Shown in pieces: positions 37,000 through 49,736 of a stretch of DNA of 64,000 nt. Where the stretch lies: contig JAHLMK010000004.1 in NCBI GenBank assembly GCA_019915135.1, positions 1,984,001 through 2,048,000 of the forward strand. Direction: 5' to 3'. Each line of letters begins with the position of its first letter. Position 1 is the first letter of the stretch. Both the position numbers and the translations under genes were made by a program. The notes under the pieces are model-generated. The model was not told the DNA's origin. It saw only the letters and a list, made by a program, of their open reading frames with translations, and made no database searches. The stretch is from Strobilurus pachycystidiatus (taxonomy: Eukaryota; Basidiomycota; Agaricomycetes; Agaricales; Physalacriaceae).

Positions 37000-38028
37000 A
37001 TGAACATAAAGACATGGTTCCAGATGGCTCGTGGGAAAAAAGCGGACATGAACTCTCTTCAAATACTTTCACGGCGCGAATTCGAGCGTGCTCGTGCGCG
37101 CTACTATTCTGATCCCCATCAGACTGCCAAGTCACAGGCTCAAAACGTGCATCCAGCCGTGATTGACCATTACTCTATCCAGGATGGTCTACAGCATGCA
37201 CAATCTAATCGCTACATCGATATCTGCCCCTACGATCGCAATCAAGTGGTCTCCTCGGGCACGCGCTACCTCAATGCCAGCTGGGTACTCGAACGGCACG
37301 GTGGGAAGTGGTGGATTGCTACCCAGGCGCCCCTCCCCAGTACATTCCACGCCTTCCTCAGCTTGCTCATGAATCCCGTCACAACCCCATCAAACCACCC
37401 ACCCTCCTCCATCCGGACCGTCGTCCAATTGACGCGTCTGTCCGAATCGGGGATGGTCAAAGCCCATCCCTACTTCCCATCTACCGCAGGAGAAACCATA
37501 GAACTCCCCCCAGAACGTGGCTGTAGCCTACCACCACTTCGCGTCACGCTCGACAAAGTCGAATACATCGGATCCGCTTCCTGTCTCAAAAGCACAGTAT
37601 CTATACGCTCCGCGAACGGGCACCCCTACACCTTCTGCCATCTACTGTACGATGCCTGGCCAGATCATGGAGTCCCCACGGAGGACAAACGGCAGACGCT
37701 CCTGGCCTTCCTTCAGCTCGCCGAGAACACCAATAGATCGCTCTCCTCGGATGACGCGCCTATCGTTGTTGGATGCTCTGCAGGTGTTGGCAGGACAGGT
37801 ACCTTTATTGCCCTAGCCTCACTGCTTCGTGCGCGCGGAGTACTGCCACCTTCAAAGTCTCCCGCGCCACCGGAGACTATCCCTGCCTCCATATTGGGCC
37901 CATTGAAGTCGGAAGATGCTGTTGTTCAGGAGGTAGACTTCTTGAGGGAGCAACGCCCGTGCATGGTGCAGCGCAACGAACAAGTGGTCCTTATTTACGA
38001 GATGTTGCAGTCCGTTATGTCGTCCTAA
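37000..38028 (+). CDS. Protein tyrosine phosphatase, classical non-receptor type
   Basis: Dephosphorylates phosphotyrosine through a Cys thiolate. Single exon of 342 residues. N-terminal helix: LQILSRREFERARARYY. The pTyr-loop region is NRYIDICPYDRNQVV, with YLNASWV. ATQAPLPSTFHAFL is the family's Q-x-P-x-T segment. The WPD loop is intact: YDAWPDHGVPT, with general-acid Asp (about 37660). The P-loop is VVGCSAGVGRTGTF (about 37768-37809), containing CX5R. The residue before the catalytic Cys is Gly instead of the usual His. A Pro-rich insert (SKSPAPPETIPA) precedes the Q-loop-like LREQRPCMVQRNEQ. Cytosolic; substrates unknown. Intronless, unlike its neighbours. Confidence 0.93.
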   Translation: MNIKTWFQMARGKKADMNSLQILSRREFERARARYYSDPHQTAKSQAQNVHPAVIDHYSIQDGLQHAQSNRYIDICPYDRNQVVSSGTRYLNASWVLERHGGKWWIATQAPLPSTFHAFLSLLMNPVTTPSNHPPSSIRTVVQLTRLSESGMVKAHPYFPSTAGETIELPPERGCSLPPLRVTLDKVEYIGSASCLKSTVSIRSANGHPYTFCHLLYDAWPDHGVPTEDKRQTLLAFLQLAENTNRSLSSDDAPIVVGCSAGVGRTGTFIALASLLRARGVLPPSKSPAPPETIPASILGPLKSEDAVVQEVDFLREQRPCMVQRNEQVVLIYEMLQSVMSS

Positions 38029-38533
38029 CAGGTGTGAATCATCAGCCATCCCTTCCTTGGTCCCATCGGTGTTGATATCACTAGGTTATTCAATGATCCA
38101 TCTTAATCGCTTAGCTTGACAGCTCCTACGAACCCGATAATGTCGCCGAACGCAAGAGTGGTATATTATATATTATGGGAGCTTACAGAGAACCTCATGG
38201 CCACGGGCATATCTCCGTGGCAATCATATCTTCGATGTACGAGGAGGCCGCATCAGATCATCACAGGTGGTGGAAGTAGTTCACGCGAGAGCGAGAGTCC
38301 CGAAGCTGTTCTACATGCAGACCAACCAGTGAACATGATTTGAATGTGACCACTCGACGTTTTAGGGTCAGTCTAACTTGGCCGAGACTTCAGGAACCCT
38401 TCATCTCGATCCATGTTGAGACTTTGCTACATCTTGCGTACCATACTTATCTTGACGCCATGAAGGACCATACGGTCATCAACGCTCGGCCTTCGGGAAT
38501 TCGAGTACCGAGTTAGGCTGGTTTAACACTACC
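38029..38533. other. Intergenic spacer, promoter of Sec14-like gene
   Basis: No gene seen in 505 bp. AT-rich ATATATTATGG near 38164. Nothing else recognisable. Confidence 0.4.
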
Positions 38534-39584
38534 ATGTCAATAGACGATACAGAACAGCTCCAAGCTTTCAAGACAGCCTTAACCAAGGCGGATTTGTATA
38601 GGCCTGCAGTGGACGCGCAGCCGGCATCACACAGCGACACAACCCTATTGTCAGTTGTATTCCTTCCTCCCTCCATCATCAGCCGTATCTGTAAATAACG
38701 CTAGGCGTTTCTTGCGTGCGCGAAAGTACAACATTGCCGCTGCCCAGAAGCAGTTCTCGGATACAGAAGCATGGAGGGCGGAGCACGACGTCGACAATCT
38801 ATATCGCACCTTCCCCGTGGAGGAGTATGAGATGGCGCGGAAGTTCTATCCGCGATGGACGGGGAGACGGGATAAGGTGCGCTGCACTTGCAGTTTTGAA
38901 TGCCTTCTGCTACTGAGAGATGAACGGTAGGACGGTCATCCGGTGTATGTATACCATATCGCGTCAGTGAAACCGGACGAGGTTCATGCCGTTCCGCCCC
39001 CACGACGCTACGAACGAATGTACTGTGCTTTCTTTATCCTCGCAGGGAAGACCGCTTACAAGATCCGCAGAATTGCTTTGTACGAATCGCTAACCAATCT
39101 CGTCCTGCCTGTTTGTACTCTTGTCCACCCCGCTGGCACCCCCGTATCCAGCACCACCATCGTAGACCTCTCGTCCCTTTCCCTCGGGACCGTAATCTCC
39201 TTACGCGCCCATCTCCAAGAATCTTCCAAACTCGCTACCGCCAACTACCCCGAGACCCTCCATCGTATCGCCGTGGTCAATGCGCCGTCCTTCTTTCCGA
39301 TGATATGGAACTGGATCAAGGGCTGGTTCGATGAAGGCACCCGGAACAAGATCGTAATTCTATCGAAGGACTTAAAGAAACTTAAAGACTTCATAGACGA
39401 AGAGAACCTGCCCAGGGTGTACGGTGGCGCATTTGACTGGCAGTTCCAGGACGAGCCGGTTCTGGACGAACCGATTCGGAGCATTGTGGCTGAATGGCCG
39501 AGAGGGCCTGCGTTCTGCATAGACGGAAAGGTGACGGGCTCGGGCTCGGGAGAGATAGCCGCCTCTTCGGTAACTTCTACATAG
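38534..39584 (+). CDS. Sec14-like CRAL-TRIO phosphatidylinositol/lipid transfer protein
   Basis: Binds and exchanges phosphatidylinositol with other lipids between membranes. Start MSIDDTEQLQAFKTALTK at 38534. The CRAL-TRIO N-terminal helices include RFLRARKYNIAAAQKQF (spliced, intron about 38653-38704) and FYPRWTGRRDK-DGHPVYVYHIA (intron about 38877-38929). A third intron (about 38968-39046) precedes KTAYKIRRIALYESLTN. The lipid-binding core includes TTIVDLSSLSLGTV, NYPETLHRIAVVNAPSFFPMIWNWIKGWFDEGTRNKIVIL and LPRVYGGAFDWQF. The PERL-type Sec14 motif reads NYPETL and the gate helix is conserved. About 300 residues, ending SSVTST. Peripheral membrane/cytosolic. Confidence 0.92.
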
Positions 39585-41258
39585 GAAGAGGTGTGCCCGT
39601 CTCGGCATACACGTCCTAACGAGTTCATCACGGCTAGATGTGGTTTGGATGTCTCTCGATAGCCTGTATTATCGGACAAGATTACCTCCACGGGCTGACG
39701 AATGTCATGTAATATTAACAAGTCCTCCGTTCACGACGTTTCTGTTGCTGCCGCCGTAACGGTTATCATACAGATCCGCACTGATCTCACAAGAGTTTTC
39801 TCACCAAATTTGATTGTTTACCAGCGCATAGTCTCGATCACGCAATTGCAGCGACTGGTCCTCGTCGGCGTGGCGTAATTATGCCGGCCTTGGCGCCAGC
39901 GACGATCTGCTCTCAGGCAAAGAAGAAGAGACTCTGAGCACTCAAAACCTGCTGCATATCTACTACCTTCTAGTCCACCTTTGCGAGCTGTGGCTTGCCG
40001 ACGTAGCCGATGATCGCAGGAATAGAATCGAGAACGGTGCGACGACCTCGAACCTTGCTCGAACCAGTACGTACACTTGTGAGCTACTCTGTTACTATGT
40101 ATCTGAGTTAAGCTCACGGTTACTGTAGGCCGATGGCGTTCATTGAGGGGCAGATTGGGGTACTCTGTCAAAACTTCGGTACCGTTAAGGTAGAGATGGA
40201 CGACATGGAAGTACCTCGGCGGGCCCATTCTTTACAGAGCGAAAGACTATCCGGAGAACCTTCAACCTCTACTTTTTCGGTTGTGCGCATCGACGATACG
40301 ACTGCACATTTATGCGTAGGCAATTTAACTTATTGAGGAATAAGGCAATTACTCACATCGCTTCGCGTTCTAGCTGATCAACGCCCGAATGTTACCCGTA
40401 CCTCAAGGCTAATTTCAAGGATGATGCCGGTTCTCATGCGTAACGATTGTCAAGATACTCGCCGCTTCAACCGCAGCTGTCAAAGTAACTAACTCACTCT
40501 CTTCGGTCTCTTCGCTCTCTCAAGCAAGCTCACATCGTGAACGCCTAAATTGAGCTGGGTCAAACTGGTTTGAGTGCGTTTGGATACTGGTGTCACGCCT
40601 CTCAGAAGAGTACACTTTCACTGGCTGCCAGCCTCTTTGAGCTCGAGCTCCGCGACCAATGGGACGTGGCATAAAAGTTCGAGGTGGACGGTCCTACGCA
40701 TTGTCTAACCATCGCAGAATTATGATCATGCTACAAATTTCACTAATACGCGCTGGTGACGCGACGCACTCTTGCGTCTTCGTACAGTACACAGATAGAG
40801 AGCAGGAAAATGATAATACACGGCGTGGTTCCCTCTGGTTTCATCCTGGAGGACCGTGTTCTTCATGAAATTGCTGTTTCTCAGCATGCGCCGACCAGTG
40901 GTGGCAATCTGTCTGAATTCAGAGGCGCAAGAAATACGCCCGCCGCGTCGGACGCGCGCCCATTCCATATCCGTGGGAATAACTTGCCGAGTGAAATTGA
41001 AACTCCGACGCCAGTGAGCACGAGCATCCTCGCCCTGCCAGCTTTGCATTGCAACACTGACAGTGACAATTGACTATGATCTCGCGATCTGCATCGGGAT
41101 AAGTGTATGTAGACTTGATGAGTATCAGACCATAAAGGCACTCGACCACATGTGTACATGAGTCACAGCCTATCAAGTCAGGGGCGCCCGGGTGCGAGTT
41201 CATACATATGTATCATATGTGTAGCACGAAACTAATAACTTTCACCCCAAGCGCCGCC
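39585..41258. other. Intergenic spacer between Sec14-like and ABC transporter genes
   Basis: No gene supported with confidence. A tiny two-exon reading on the minus strand (40143 to 39970, intron 40076-40123) would give 41 residues ending IPAIIGYVGKPQLAKVD. It is codon-like at its end but has no known family. AT-rich palindromic sequence (ACATATGTATCATATGT) lies just upstream of the ABC gene, about 41205-41221. Confidence 0.4.
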
Positions 41259-44200
41259 ATGAGCACCACCACGCTTCAAACAGTCTTGCTCGAAGGCTTT
41301 GCCCAAGATTCAGGGTATGCTTCGTGTCATTGTCTCGCCTCAGCAAACTAAATCGACAATATGCGACGTAGGCAATCGCATCTTGTGTGGTCAAACACTA
41401 CTTGTCTTCCGTTATACGTGTCGGTCGCGTCCTTGGTAGCCCTGCTCACGCATGTCGCAGTCGCCTTCGGACGGTCATTGTTGGGGAAGCGAAATCCGGA
41501 AGAAAAAGTCCCCACTCCCTCGGCGGGCGGGGTGATTCTCGCGCACAAGATGACGCGTCTTGTTGGCACTTTTGCGTTTTTTGGTTTCAGCGTAGCGACA
41601 TTATTCGTGATAGGCAAAAATGGCGATCTTGCGCACCAGTACGTTGATTGCATCAGCAGTGTGAGTGTCCTTCATTTGTACGCCCCATCCTGTGCTCACA
41701 ATACTAGTTCTATTCATGTGTTTTGGCTATCCTCTCGGTCACGATCCCTCCTGGACGCGCCAAAATCGTGACGCGCTATCTCGACCTCGTTTTGCTTTCC
41801 GTCGCTCTCACGTACGGTATTCGTGACGTTGTCCCTCTTGCCAAAATCGGCGGCGCGCCTGTCGACATCGGGGAAGGATGGTTATTATGGGCCAAAGCAG
41901 CGAACGTACTCTACATCGCGATTGCCGCCCCGCTGCTCGTTCCCAGGCAGTACATTCCAGTGGATCCTTTGGACCCTTCCGAGAAGCCTCACCCAGAGCA
42001 AACAGCCTCAATCCTCTCATTCCTTCTATACGGGTGGATGGACTCTGTGATAAAAGCTGCTCAAGATGTTGCGCATCTTTCCTTCGATATGCTGCATCCA
42101 CTTGCTGATTATGACGCCGCGAAGCATCTACGAAAACAGGCCTTCAAGGTATGTGTCCTGCACCTCAGTTGTCTTTCCGAATTTGATCACATCCTCCATA
42201 GCATCTCGATATCTCTTCCGGAGCCCCGAAACGCCACGTCATCTTTGGAATAGTACAAACGTATCGGAAGGATTATCTTGTCATCTTTGTCGTAGTCCTC
42301 TTCGATGTCTTCGCTGGATTCCTGTCTCCAATCGGTATCAATAGACTGCTCCAGTACGTTCAAATCCGCATCCGCCTGGGAAGGAGCTTTATCTCACCTT
42401 GTCGATAAATAGTTTCCTGGAGACCCGAGACACTGAGTCGCAAACCTATCATCCTTGGCTTTGGATCGCATGGATATTTCTAGGACCCATGATCAAAACG
42501 GTATCTTTTGAGTTGTATATATGGCTCTCTGTACGTCTCAATTTTCTGCACCCGGGCTGCAATATGCTGATTTCTCACAGACCCGTCTTCTTGTTCGAAC
42601 CGAGTCGATAATCACTCAGCTTGTCTTCGAGCATGCGCTTCGCATCAGAGTCAAAGCGGGGACCGAATCGCCCTCAGAAGTTTCCAAACCGGGATCGACA
42701 GAGCCTCTGCCTCCAACCGAGGAAGGGGTGATTACAGCAGAGGATTCGTCAGATCCTGCCGCCCAAGTCGCTGAAGCAGAGATCGCTCAGTCGGCGGCGA
42801 CGCGTGAAGCTGCCAAAAATTTCATTGGGAGACTGAACAACCTGGTCACGTCAGACTTGTCTAACATCACCGACAGTCGCGATTTCTTGCTGTTGGTCTT
42901 GCATGCACCCTTGTCATTCGTCCTATGTATAGTCTTCTTGTACCAGATCCTTGGATGGAGGTGATTCAACTTCTACATCATCTACGATTGACATACTCAC
43001 CAACCAAACAGTGCATTTGTCGGAATGGGTCTCATTATTGTGACATTCCCTGTCCCCGGCCTCTTGGCAAAGTTCAAGCATGACATTCAATCTGCATCCA
43101 TGAAGAAAACGGACGCTAGGGTGCAAGTCGTCACCGAAGGTTTGGCTTCAACTCATAATATTGATGACGCGATTCACTGAATTTACAGTACTCAACGCTC
43201 TCCGGATGGTAAAGCTTTTCGGATGGGAACAAAAGATGCGCCAGCGCATTGATAAGGCGAGGGATGAGGAGCTCATCTGGGTTCGGAGAAAGCAGTACCT
43301 TCAGCTGGCCGATCAACTCATTGTGTAAGCTTTGCACATCCTTTGCTTCGTCGCTAACGATTAGAATTGTTGGCACCAGCTACTTGATTCCTATGGCTGT
43401 CATGATTGGAACCTTCGCCGCACAGTACGTCTTCCTTTTTTGTATGTCTGAGACAAGCTGACCTTCGATAAGCGTGAATGAGTCTGTTACTCTGGATAAC
43501 ACCCTTGCTAACCTGGCCATGATAGACCATCGTGATGAAAGAAGAACTGACCGCCGCCAAAGTCTTTTCCAGCATGATCATCTTTGAGAAGTTCGCTAAT
43601 CAACTGGGTTTTTCCATGTGGTATGCCACCATGACAATCGCAGGCAAAGTGTCGCTTGACCGCCTTACCGATTTCCTTCACAATGTCAGTATCCTCTCTC
43701 AGTTGCTATACTTGACTGACGACGCAATAGACGGAGCTATTGGATACTTACACTGCACATGCAGAGGCAGATGCTACGCCCACGGCCGTGATTGATGCTG
43801 TTGATATCGGTTTCAAGAATGCATCCTTTACCTGGTCGGAAGGGAAAGAGACTGATAGTCGGAACTTCGTGTTACGGGTGGATGGTACTCTGGAGTTCAA
43901 ACGAGGTCATATCAATCTTATCATCGGGGCCACCGGATCCGGGAAAACATCCCTCTTGATGGCTCTGCTTGGTACGTCGATTTCTTGCCAGAGATGATCT
44001 TCGTCTGAAATGGTGATGCCTAGGGGAGATGCACTCCAGTCCCGACACGCCCGAATCGTGCTACAATCTACCTCGCGAGAAGGGGGTGGCGTATGCTGCG
44101 CAGGAGTCCTGGGTTCTGAACGACACTATCAAGGTATACATTAATCTCCTTTCGTTGCTTCATGTTCTGAATGGTGGCTAGAACAACATACTGTTCGGGG

Positions 44201-47200
44201 ATGAATTCGATCAGGATCGTTATGACGAAGTCGTAAGGCAATGTGCTCTGCGTCATGATCTTTCCCTCTTCCAGGCGGGCGACGAGACTGAGGTCGGCGA
44301 AAAAGGTATCACTTTGAGTGGCGGTCAAAAGGCGCGTATAACTTTGGCCCGTGCCATCTATTCGTCTGCCGAGATACTGCTACTGGACGATGTATTGGCT
44401 GCCCTCGAGTAAGTCTTCCTGAGACTGGGACGGTACAATTCGCTCATCAAACCTTGCAGTGTTCACACCTCCAAATGGATCGTCGTGGAATGTCTTCAAG
44501 GCTCTCTGGTCAAGGGCCGGACTGTCATCCTTGTCGTAAGCAGACTTTGAACTCTATGTATTGTTCTGAATGTCTTGCAGACCCACAACGTCGCCATCAC
44601 GAAGCCAATCGCAGAATTTGTCGTCTTGATGAAGGATGGACTGATTGAGAGTCAAGGCACCCTTGCGTCTGCCCTGACGCACGAGGTTCCAGAGGTGAAG
44701 GAGGAAGCTGAAGTCGAAGTTGAAGAGGTAGTCGCCACAGATACGGCAGAGAAGGTTCCGCAGTCGGACCAGCCTGACGGTAAGCTCATTCTCGCGGAGG
44801 AGATTCAAGAAGGGCACCTCAGTCTCAAATCAAGTACTGTGCCATTTCCTTTAGATTGCGCGATGAACTAATTGACAAACAGTCGATCTCCTCATGAAAT
44901 CTTTGAGTGGAGATTACCCGACACTCTACTTCCTGACCTTTTTCGGGACTTATGCCATACAGCAAATCTTCTTCGCCGTGCAGACTTGGTACCTCGGTTA
45001 CTGGGCGTCGCAGTATGATCTTGTGAGCGATCCCACCGATGTCTCGGTTGTCAAGTACGAGTCATATTATCTCATAACCACTCCAACCTAACCTTTCTTC
45101 TGAACAGGCATATCGGTGTATACAGTATGACAGCTACCCTAGAGACTGCTATATGTTACTAACTCGAAAATTTCCAGGTCTTATCTTGCTGGGGGCATTC
45201 ATATTTCTGTCGATAGCCATGGTCACTCACGCGTTCGGTGCCGTTCGCGCGTCTCGCAAGATTCACCAACGTTTAATCGACGCCGTGTTGAGCACCACCT
45301 TGAGGCAAGTTGGATCTCATCAGATGGTCATCCCTCACCTCACCGTGAACAGATGGCTTGATGTCACTCCCGTGTCTCGTATCATCGCAAGGTGCACTGA
45401 TGATATCAGATCTAGTAGGTGGTTGCTTTGTTTCCGGAAGATGATGCTCAAGTACTACTCTTGAAATAGTCGACATGCCCATTGCCCACGGAGTCGCGGA
45501 TGTCACCCAAATGACCCTGGAAATCATCGTCAAGCTCTTCGCTGTGCTATTGTTCACTCCCGTATTCATTATCCCGGGGTCCCTCATTTTGGCCGCCGGA
45601 TATGTCATTGGACAATTGTACATCAAGGCGCAGCTCTCTGTCAAGAGAGAGCAATCGAACGCGAAGGCGCCAGTCCTCGCTCAGTAGGTCGTCGTCGAAA
45701 ATTTTGCCTTCTTGTGTTCTCACGATATCTTCAGTTTCGGTGCCTCAGTCGCTGGTCTTGGTGAGATGAAATTTACCCATTCGAGCCATTTTTCTCAATG
45801 CTCCATCACAGTGTCCATACGTGCATACGGTGCCCAGGAACGCTTCATAAAAGAATCATGCGTTCGCATCGACCGATATACACGCATCGCCCGCTCTTAC
45901 TACAACCTGAACCGCTGGGTTGACATTCGTATCAATGTCCTTGGAGCCGCCTTCTCGGCTGGTCTCGCTGCATATCTAGTATATGCTCAAGATGCTACGG
46001 CCTCGAATATTGGATTCTCGTTGAACATGGCCGTGGGATTCAGTAGTATGATTCTGTGGTGGGTTCGTGTTGTGAATCAGTTCGAGGTCGAGTGTGAGTT
46101 GCTCTTGGTCTAAACTTGGATTGCGCTCACATATAATTACAGGCAACAGGTGATCAGACGTCCTCCTCTTGATTCATCGATGTTATGCTCACCACCACCA
46201 CAGCCTGGAGCGTATCCAAGGTTATCTCGAGATCGAGCAAGAGGCCAAACCTACCAAGGACGGCATTCCTCCGGCATATTGGCCTAGCAGTGGACAGATA
46301 ACTGTCGAGAAACTTGGTGCTCGGTACTCGCCTACTGGTCCTAAGGTCTTGAAGGACATCTCGTTCAACATCAAGGCTGGCGAGCGCATTGGTATCGTGG
46401 GTCGTACAGGCTCAGGCAAGGTTAGTGCTCCTTCCTTGACCCGAACGACGTGTTGACATACACGCTCAGAGTTCGTTGACACTGGCGCTCCTGCGATGCA
46501 TATACACCGAGGGCTCTGTTTACTTCGATGGCCTCGAAACCTCTTCGCTCAATTTGGATGAATTGCGCGGAAAGGTCACCATAATCCCCCAAGTTGTGGG
46601 TCATCATCATCTTTCTGAAGCAGTGCATGGCCTGACGATGACTGAATAGCCAGAACTCCTGAGCGCGTCCGTGCGAGAGAACCTGGATCCGTTTGGCCAG
46701 TACGACGATGCGCTGTTGAACGACGCGCTGCGATCCGCTGGTCTCACGGCGTTGCAGGCAGACATGACGGACGGTCAGATAACACTTGACAGCGTGATCA
46801 ACAGCGGAGGAACGAACTTGTCTGTCGGGCAGCGCCAGATTCTTGCCCTGGCCCGGGCACTCGTACGGGGAAGCAAGTTGCTCATCCTAGACGAAGCCAC
46901 CTCGGCCATAGGTGTGTCGACTCTCTGGACCGCGGACGTGACGAATTACTGACGATCTGGGAAAAGATTACAAGACTGACGCCATCATACAAACATCCCT
47001 GCGTAATGAGCTCAAATCCGATACCACGCTCATCACCATTGCGCATCGGCTCCAGACTGTCATGGATGCAGACAAGATTGTGAGTACTTCCTCATTCAAT
47101 GGGCCATCGAGACTCATGCTGCGACTTGTCAGATGGTCCTTGACTCTGGTCACATTGTGAGCAACTGAATTCCCCTCATCATGGTTCTCATCTAAATACC

Positions 47201-47342
47201 GTACGCCCCTCGCACACAGGTCGAGTTCGATTCCCCAAAGAATCTGCTCCAACTCCGGAATGGCAAGCTACGTGCCCTCGTCGAGGAATCGTCCGACAAG
47301 GACATCCTGAACACAATGGCCGAAAATCACATATATGAATGA
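41259..47342 (+). CDS. ABC transporter, ABCC/MRP type full transporter
   Basis: ATP-driven export (or vacuolar sequestration) of organic anions and conjugates. Start [19 protein letters not shown] at 41259. Several N-terminal membrane segments precede the first core. [22 protein letters not shown] is the linker typical of MRPs before TMD1. NBD1 Walker A is GATGSGKTS (about 43928), signature LSGGQKARI (about 44311), Walker [11 protein letters not shown] with Asp instead of Glu (the known MRP degeneracy). TMD2 runs about 44890-46130. NBD2 has GRTGSGK-SS (about 46400), LSVGQRQI (about 46818), [12 protein letters not shown] with intact Glu, and IAHRLQTV. It ends [11 protein letters not shown] 47340-47342. 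More than 20 introns, roughly 1,500 residues. Only NBD2 looks fully catalytic. Confidence 0.94.
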
Positions 47343-47427
47343 ATAGCTAGATCGAAAAGGTAAATGATACACGCTCGTTTATACAGTACAGTACAATGGA
47401 TTCTTTGCATTATATACAACAGTCCAC

Positions 47428-48526
47428 TTAGGCAGTGGTGGCAGCTGCAGGCTCAGCAGCGGGCTCAGACGGCGGGGTGTTTGCTTTCTTTGATGCAGCA
47501 ATGCGCCGCGCCTCCTCGTGGATATCGACGACTTGCTTCGAGGTATCGGTATAGAATACCTTGACCTTTTGGCCGAGTGGTGAGGACAGAGCTTTGGCGT
47601 AATACTAGCGCGAGAATACGTCAATTTGAATCGAGAAGACATGACTGGAAAAAACGACGCACATCCCCAGCGGTCTTGGAGTATCCCTTCTGTGCGTCAA
47701 CTGCCTTCACCTGCTCGGCAGCGTTCGAGACGGTTTGTGTCACCTTGGCAGAAAGAGTCTGATCAGGACCGAGGGCACGGGAGCCAACTGTGGTGTCGAA
47801 TGTCTGGAAGTAGGACAGGAAACGCTTCGAGATGCCTTGCTTGTCTATATGGAAGGGACGACTCTCAGCGCGTGAGCGGATACGAGGTGATAATCAGGAC
47901 GCACTGTCGATCTCGATGGCACGCTGAAGGATGATGTCGGATAGTGAGTAGCCTTTGGCGAGGTACTCCGCGGCAACTGGAAGTGGATCGTTGCGATCAG
48001 AGGATGTTTGCAGAAGATGGACGGATCACGTACTGCCCGCGCGCGGCTTGTCTGACTGGTCAAATCCTTCTTTATCCGCGCTCTCTTCGTCGTCATGGTT
48101 GACATCGGAGGTCACATTGAGTGTTGCGCCGTCTAGGGTGCCTCCATTGAGCTAGTAAATGTCAGTCTACGATTGCATACACCACAATGAAATTCCCGCA
48201 CCATGAGAGCGGTCTTCGCGGCGGAGGGCTTCTCGAAGTGGATGGCAGCAGACTTGTCCTCTTGCTTATGGTCAATCTTTGTTATGCTGTGTGAATTGTG
48301 AGCAGCGTTCCCCATTCGAAGAAGCAATTCGTCTTACGTTCCGCAAAAGCTAGAATGTGTTCAATACCAAGGCATCGATGAGAAGATAAAGACATACGTA
48401 AAGAAGTCGTGAAGACTTTGCTCGGTGGTGGTTGGGGCGATGCCGGAAACCTATGATTGACTCTGAGTAAGAAGACAGTATGAAGAGTTGCGCATCGAGA
48501 CTGACTTGAACAGTGTGAACAGACAT
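47428..48526 (-). CDS. RRM-domain RNA-binding protein (S. pombe Vip1-like)
   Basis: Start MSVHTVQ at 48526, spliced to VSGIAPTTTEQSLHDFFTFCG. This is an N-terminal RRM with IxxI-type RNP2 (TVQVSGIA) and a weakly aromatic RNP1 (KSAAIHFEKPSAAKTALM), then LNGGTLDGATLNVTSDV. The C-terminal half is helical and acidic/Lys-rich (FDQSDKPRAGIAAEYLAKGYSLSDIILQRAIEID, SKRFLSYFQTF), with a tail SEPAAEPAATTA. Five or six short introns. About 255 residues. Layout and the second half match fungal Vip1-type proteins, whose role is not settled (RNA binding, reported links to stress/actin). The promoter carries CArG- and CRE-like palindromes. Convergent with the ABC gene, 85 bp away. Confidence 0.88.
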
Positions 48527-49736
48527 GATGGTTTAAAGTGAAGGAGCAGCACGCCAAAGCGCGCCTTATAAGGGGGTGACGTCACCTTCGTCTGACCCTC
48601 GTCATACCTGGGCGCTCCTGCGCGTAGGGCCGACACTGCATTCCTCTGGCATGTGAAAATCTGATCGCTGGTACAAGTGATTCAAGGCTGGAAGTTTCCA
48701 CCTGCTTTCATCAAGTACCATGCACCACAGTCTACTGCACGTCGTGCAACGCGTAGCAAAACGACATGGTGGCGTGGAAAGGGCTTCTACTGATCACCAA
48801 TCAATCAAGAGCGGTCTGGAGGCGTCTATTACGACTCCCAGTCGTACAGAGTTGTCCTCAGGAAGACCCAAGAAGAGTTCGAGGCTATGTGTCTATTAGT
48901 GGCCCAAGGTTAGTATATATCAATAACAGTAATTGTGTACTCTACATCGAACATCAACACGACCTCCTGGCAACCATGGAGTGGATATTTTCAGTCTTTT
49001 TGTTCACAGCTTTGATAGGCGGTGGTGCCCATCAATTTGGCGGTGATGGCCGCGTCAGCCGTTCGGGGACGCATGGTCGCGTATTTCATTTGTTCTCCTC
49101 TCCTTTTGTTCTTGAACGTTGTTCCCATCTCAGTAACTGTTGTTCTGCCCTGTCCTCCACGACCGGAAAGCGACTGTTGTTATGGGACTGAAGCAAACCG
49201 ACGAAGATCGCCACGTGAGCGGGGTAGTGGTTCCCCATTTAATCAGTGTCACTTTAACGGCGCCAGACGACTACTCTTCGCTTCTTTTCCACAGCTATCG
49301 TCTTACGCCCAGCCAGTGGCTTGCGCAATCCACCTAAGCCAGCATTCTCCACAAACACGCCCAACGGTGCGCATATCTGCGCATATAGAAGCGTTCCTCG
49401 TGGCCAGCACGCCACTCGCCGTGGTCCATCCTACTCTGTCGTGTCATACGCGAGGCCTGGCCTGGTGCGTATATCAGCCCGGATCCTCCCTTTGCACTCT
49501 CTGATTCCTCTTTTCCTCTATCGTCCACAGTCGGAACCGAGGTCGACAGCATTAGCCCAATAAAAGCTGTCATCTCTTTCTTTCTCGCTCCCTCGTTGGC
49601 GTTGAAATACTCCAAGCACCTCGCCTAGTCACGCAGACTATTCCTTTCCGGGTTTCACCTGAATACAAACTGTCTCCACGCCGTACGTCGCATAACTTTC
49701 CCGCGCACCGTCTCTCATCGCCCTTTCCTTCTAGCC
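48527..49736. other. Divergent spacer between RRM and Pro-rich genes
   Basis: Holds the CRE/CArG element near the RRM gene. The last 170 bp before 49737 is markedly pyrimidine-rich (CTCTTTCTTTCTCGCTCCC near 49571), suggesting a transcription start. Overlapping short frames between 48766 and 49600 show no recognisable protein. Confidence 0.4.
48564..48586 (-). promoter_or_regulatory. CArG/TATA-like palindrome plus CRE site
   Basis: CCTTATAAGG (48564-48573) is a perfect CC(A/T)6GG CArG box and contains a TATA-like TTATAA. It is directly followed by GGTGACGTCACC (48575-48586), a perfect extended CRE palindrome. The pair sits 38-60 bp upstream of the RRM gene's ATG. MADS-box and ATF/CREB bZIP proteins bind such sites in other fungi; binding here is inferred. 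Confidence 0.65.
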
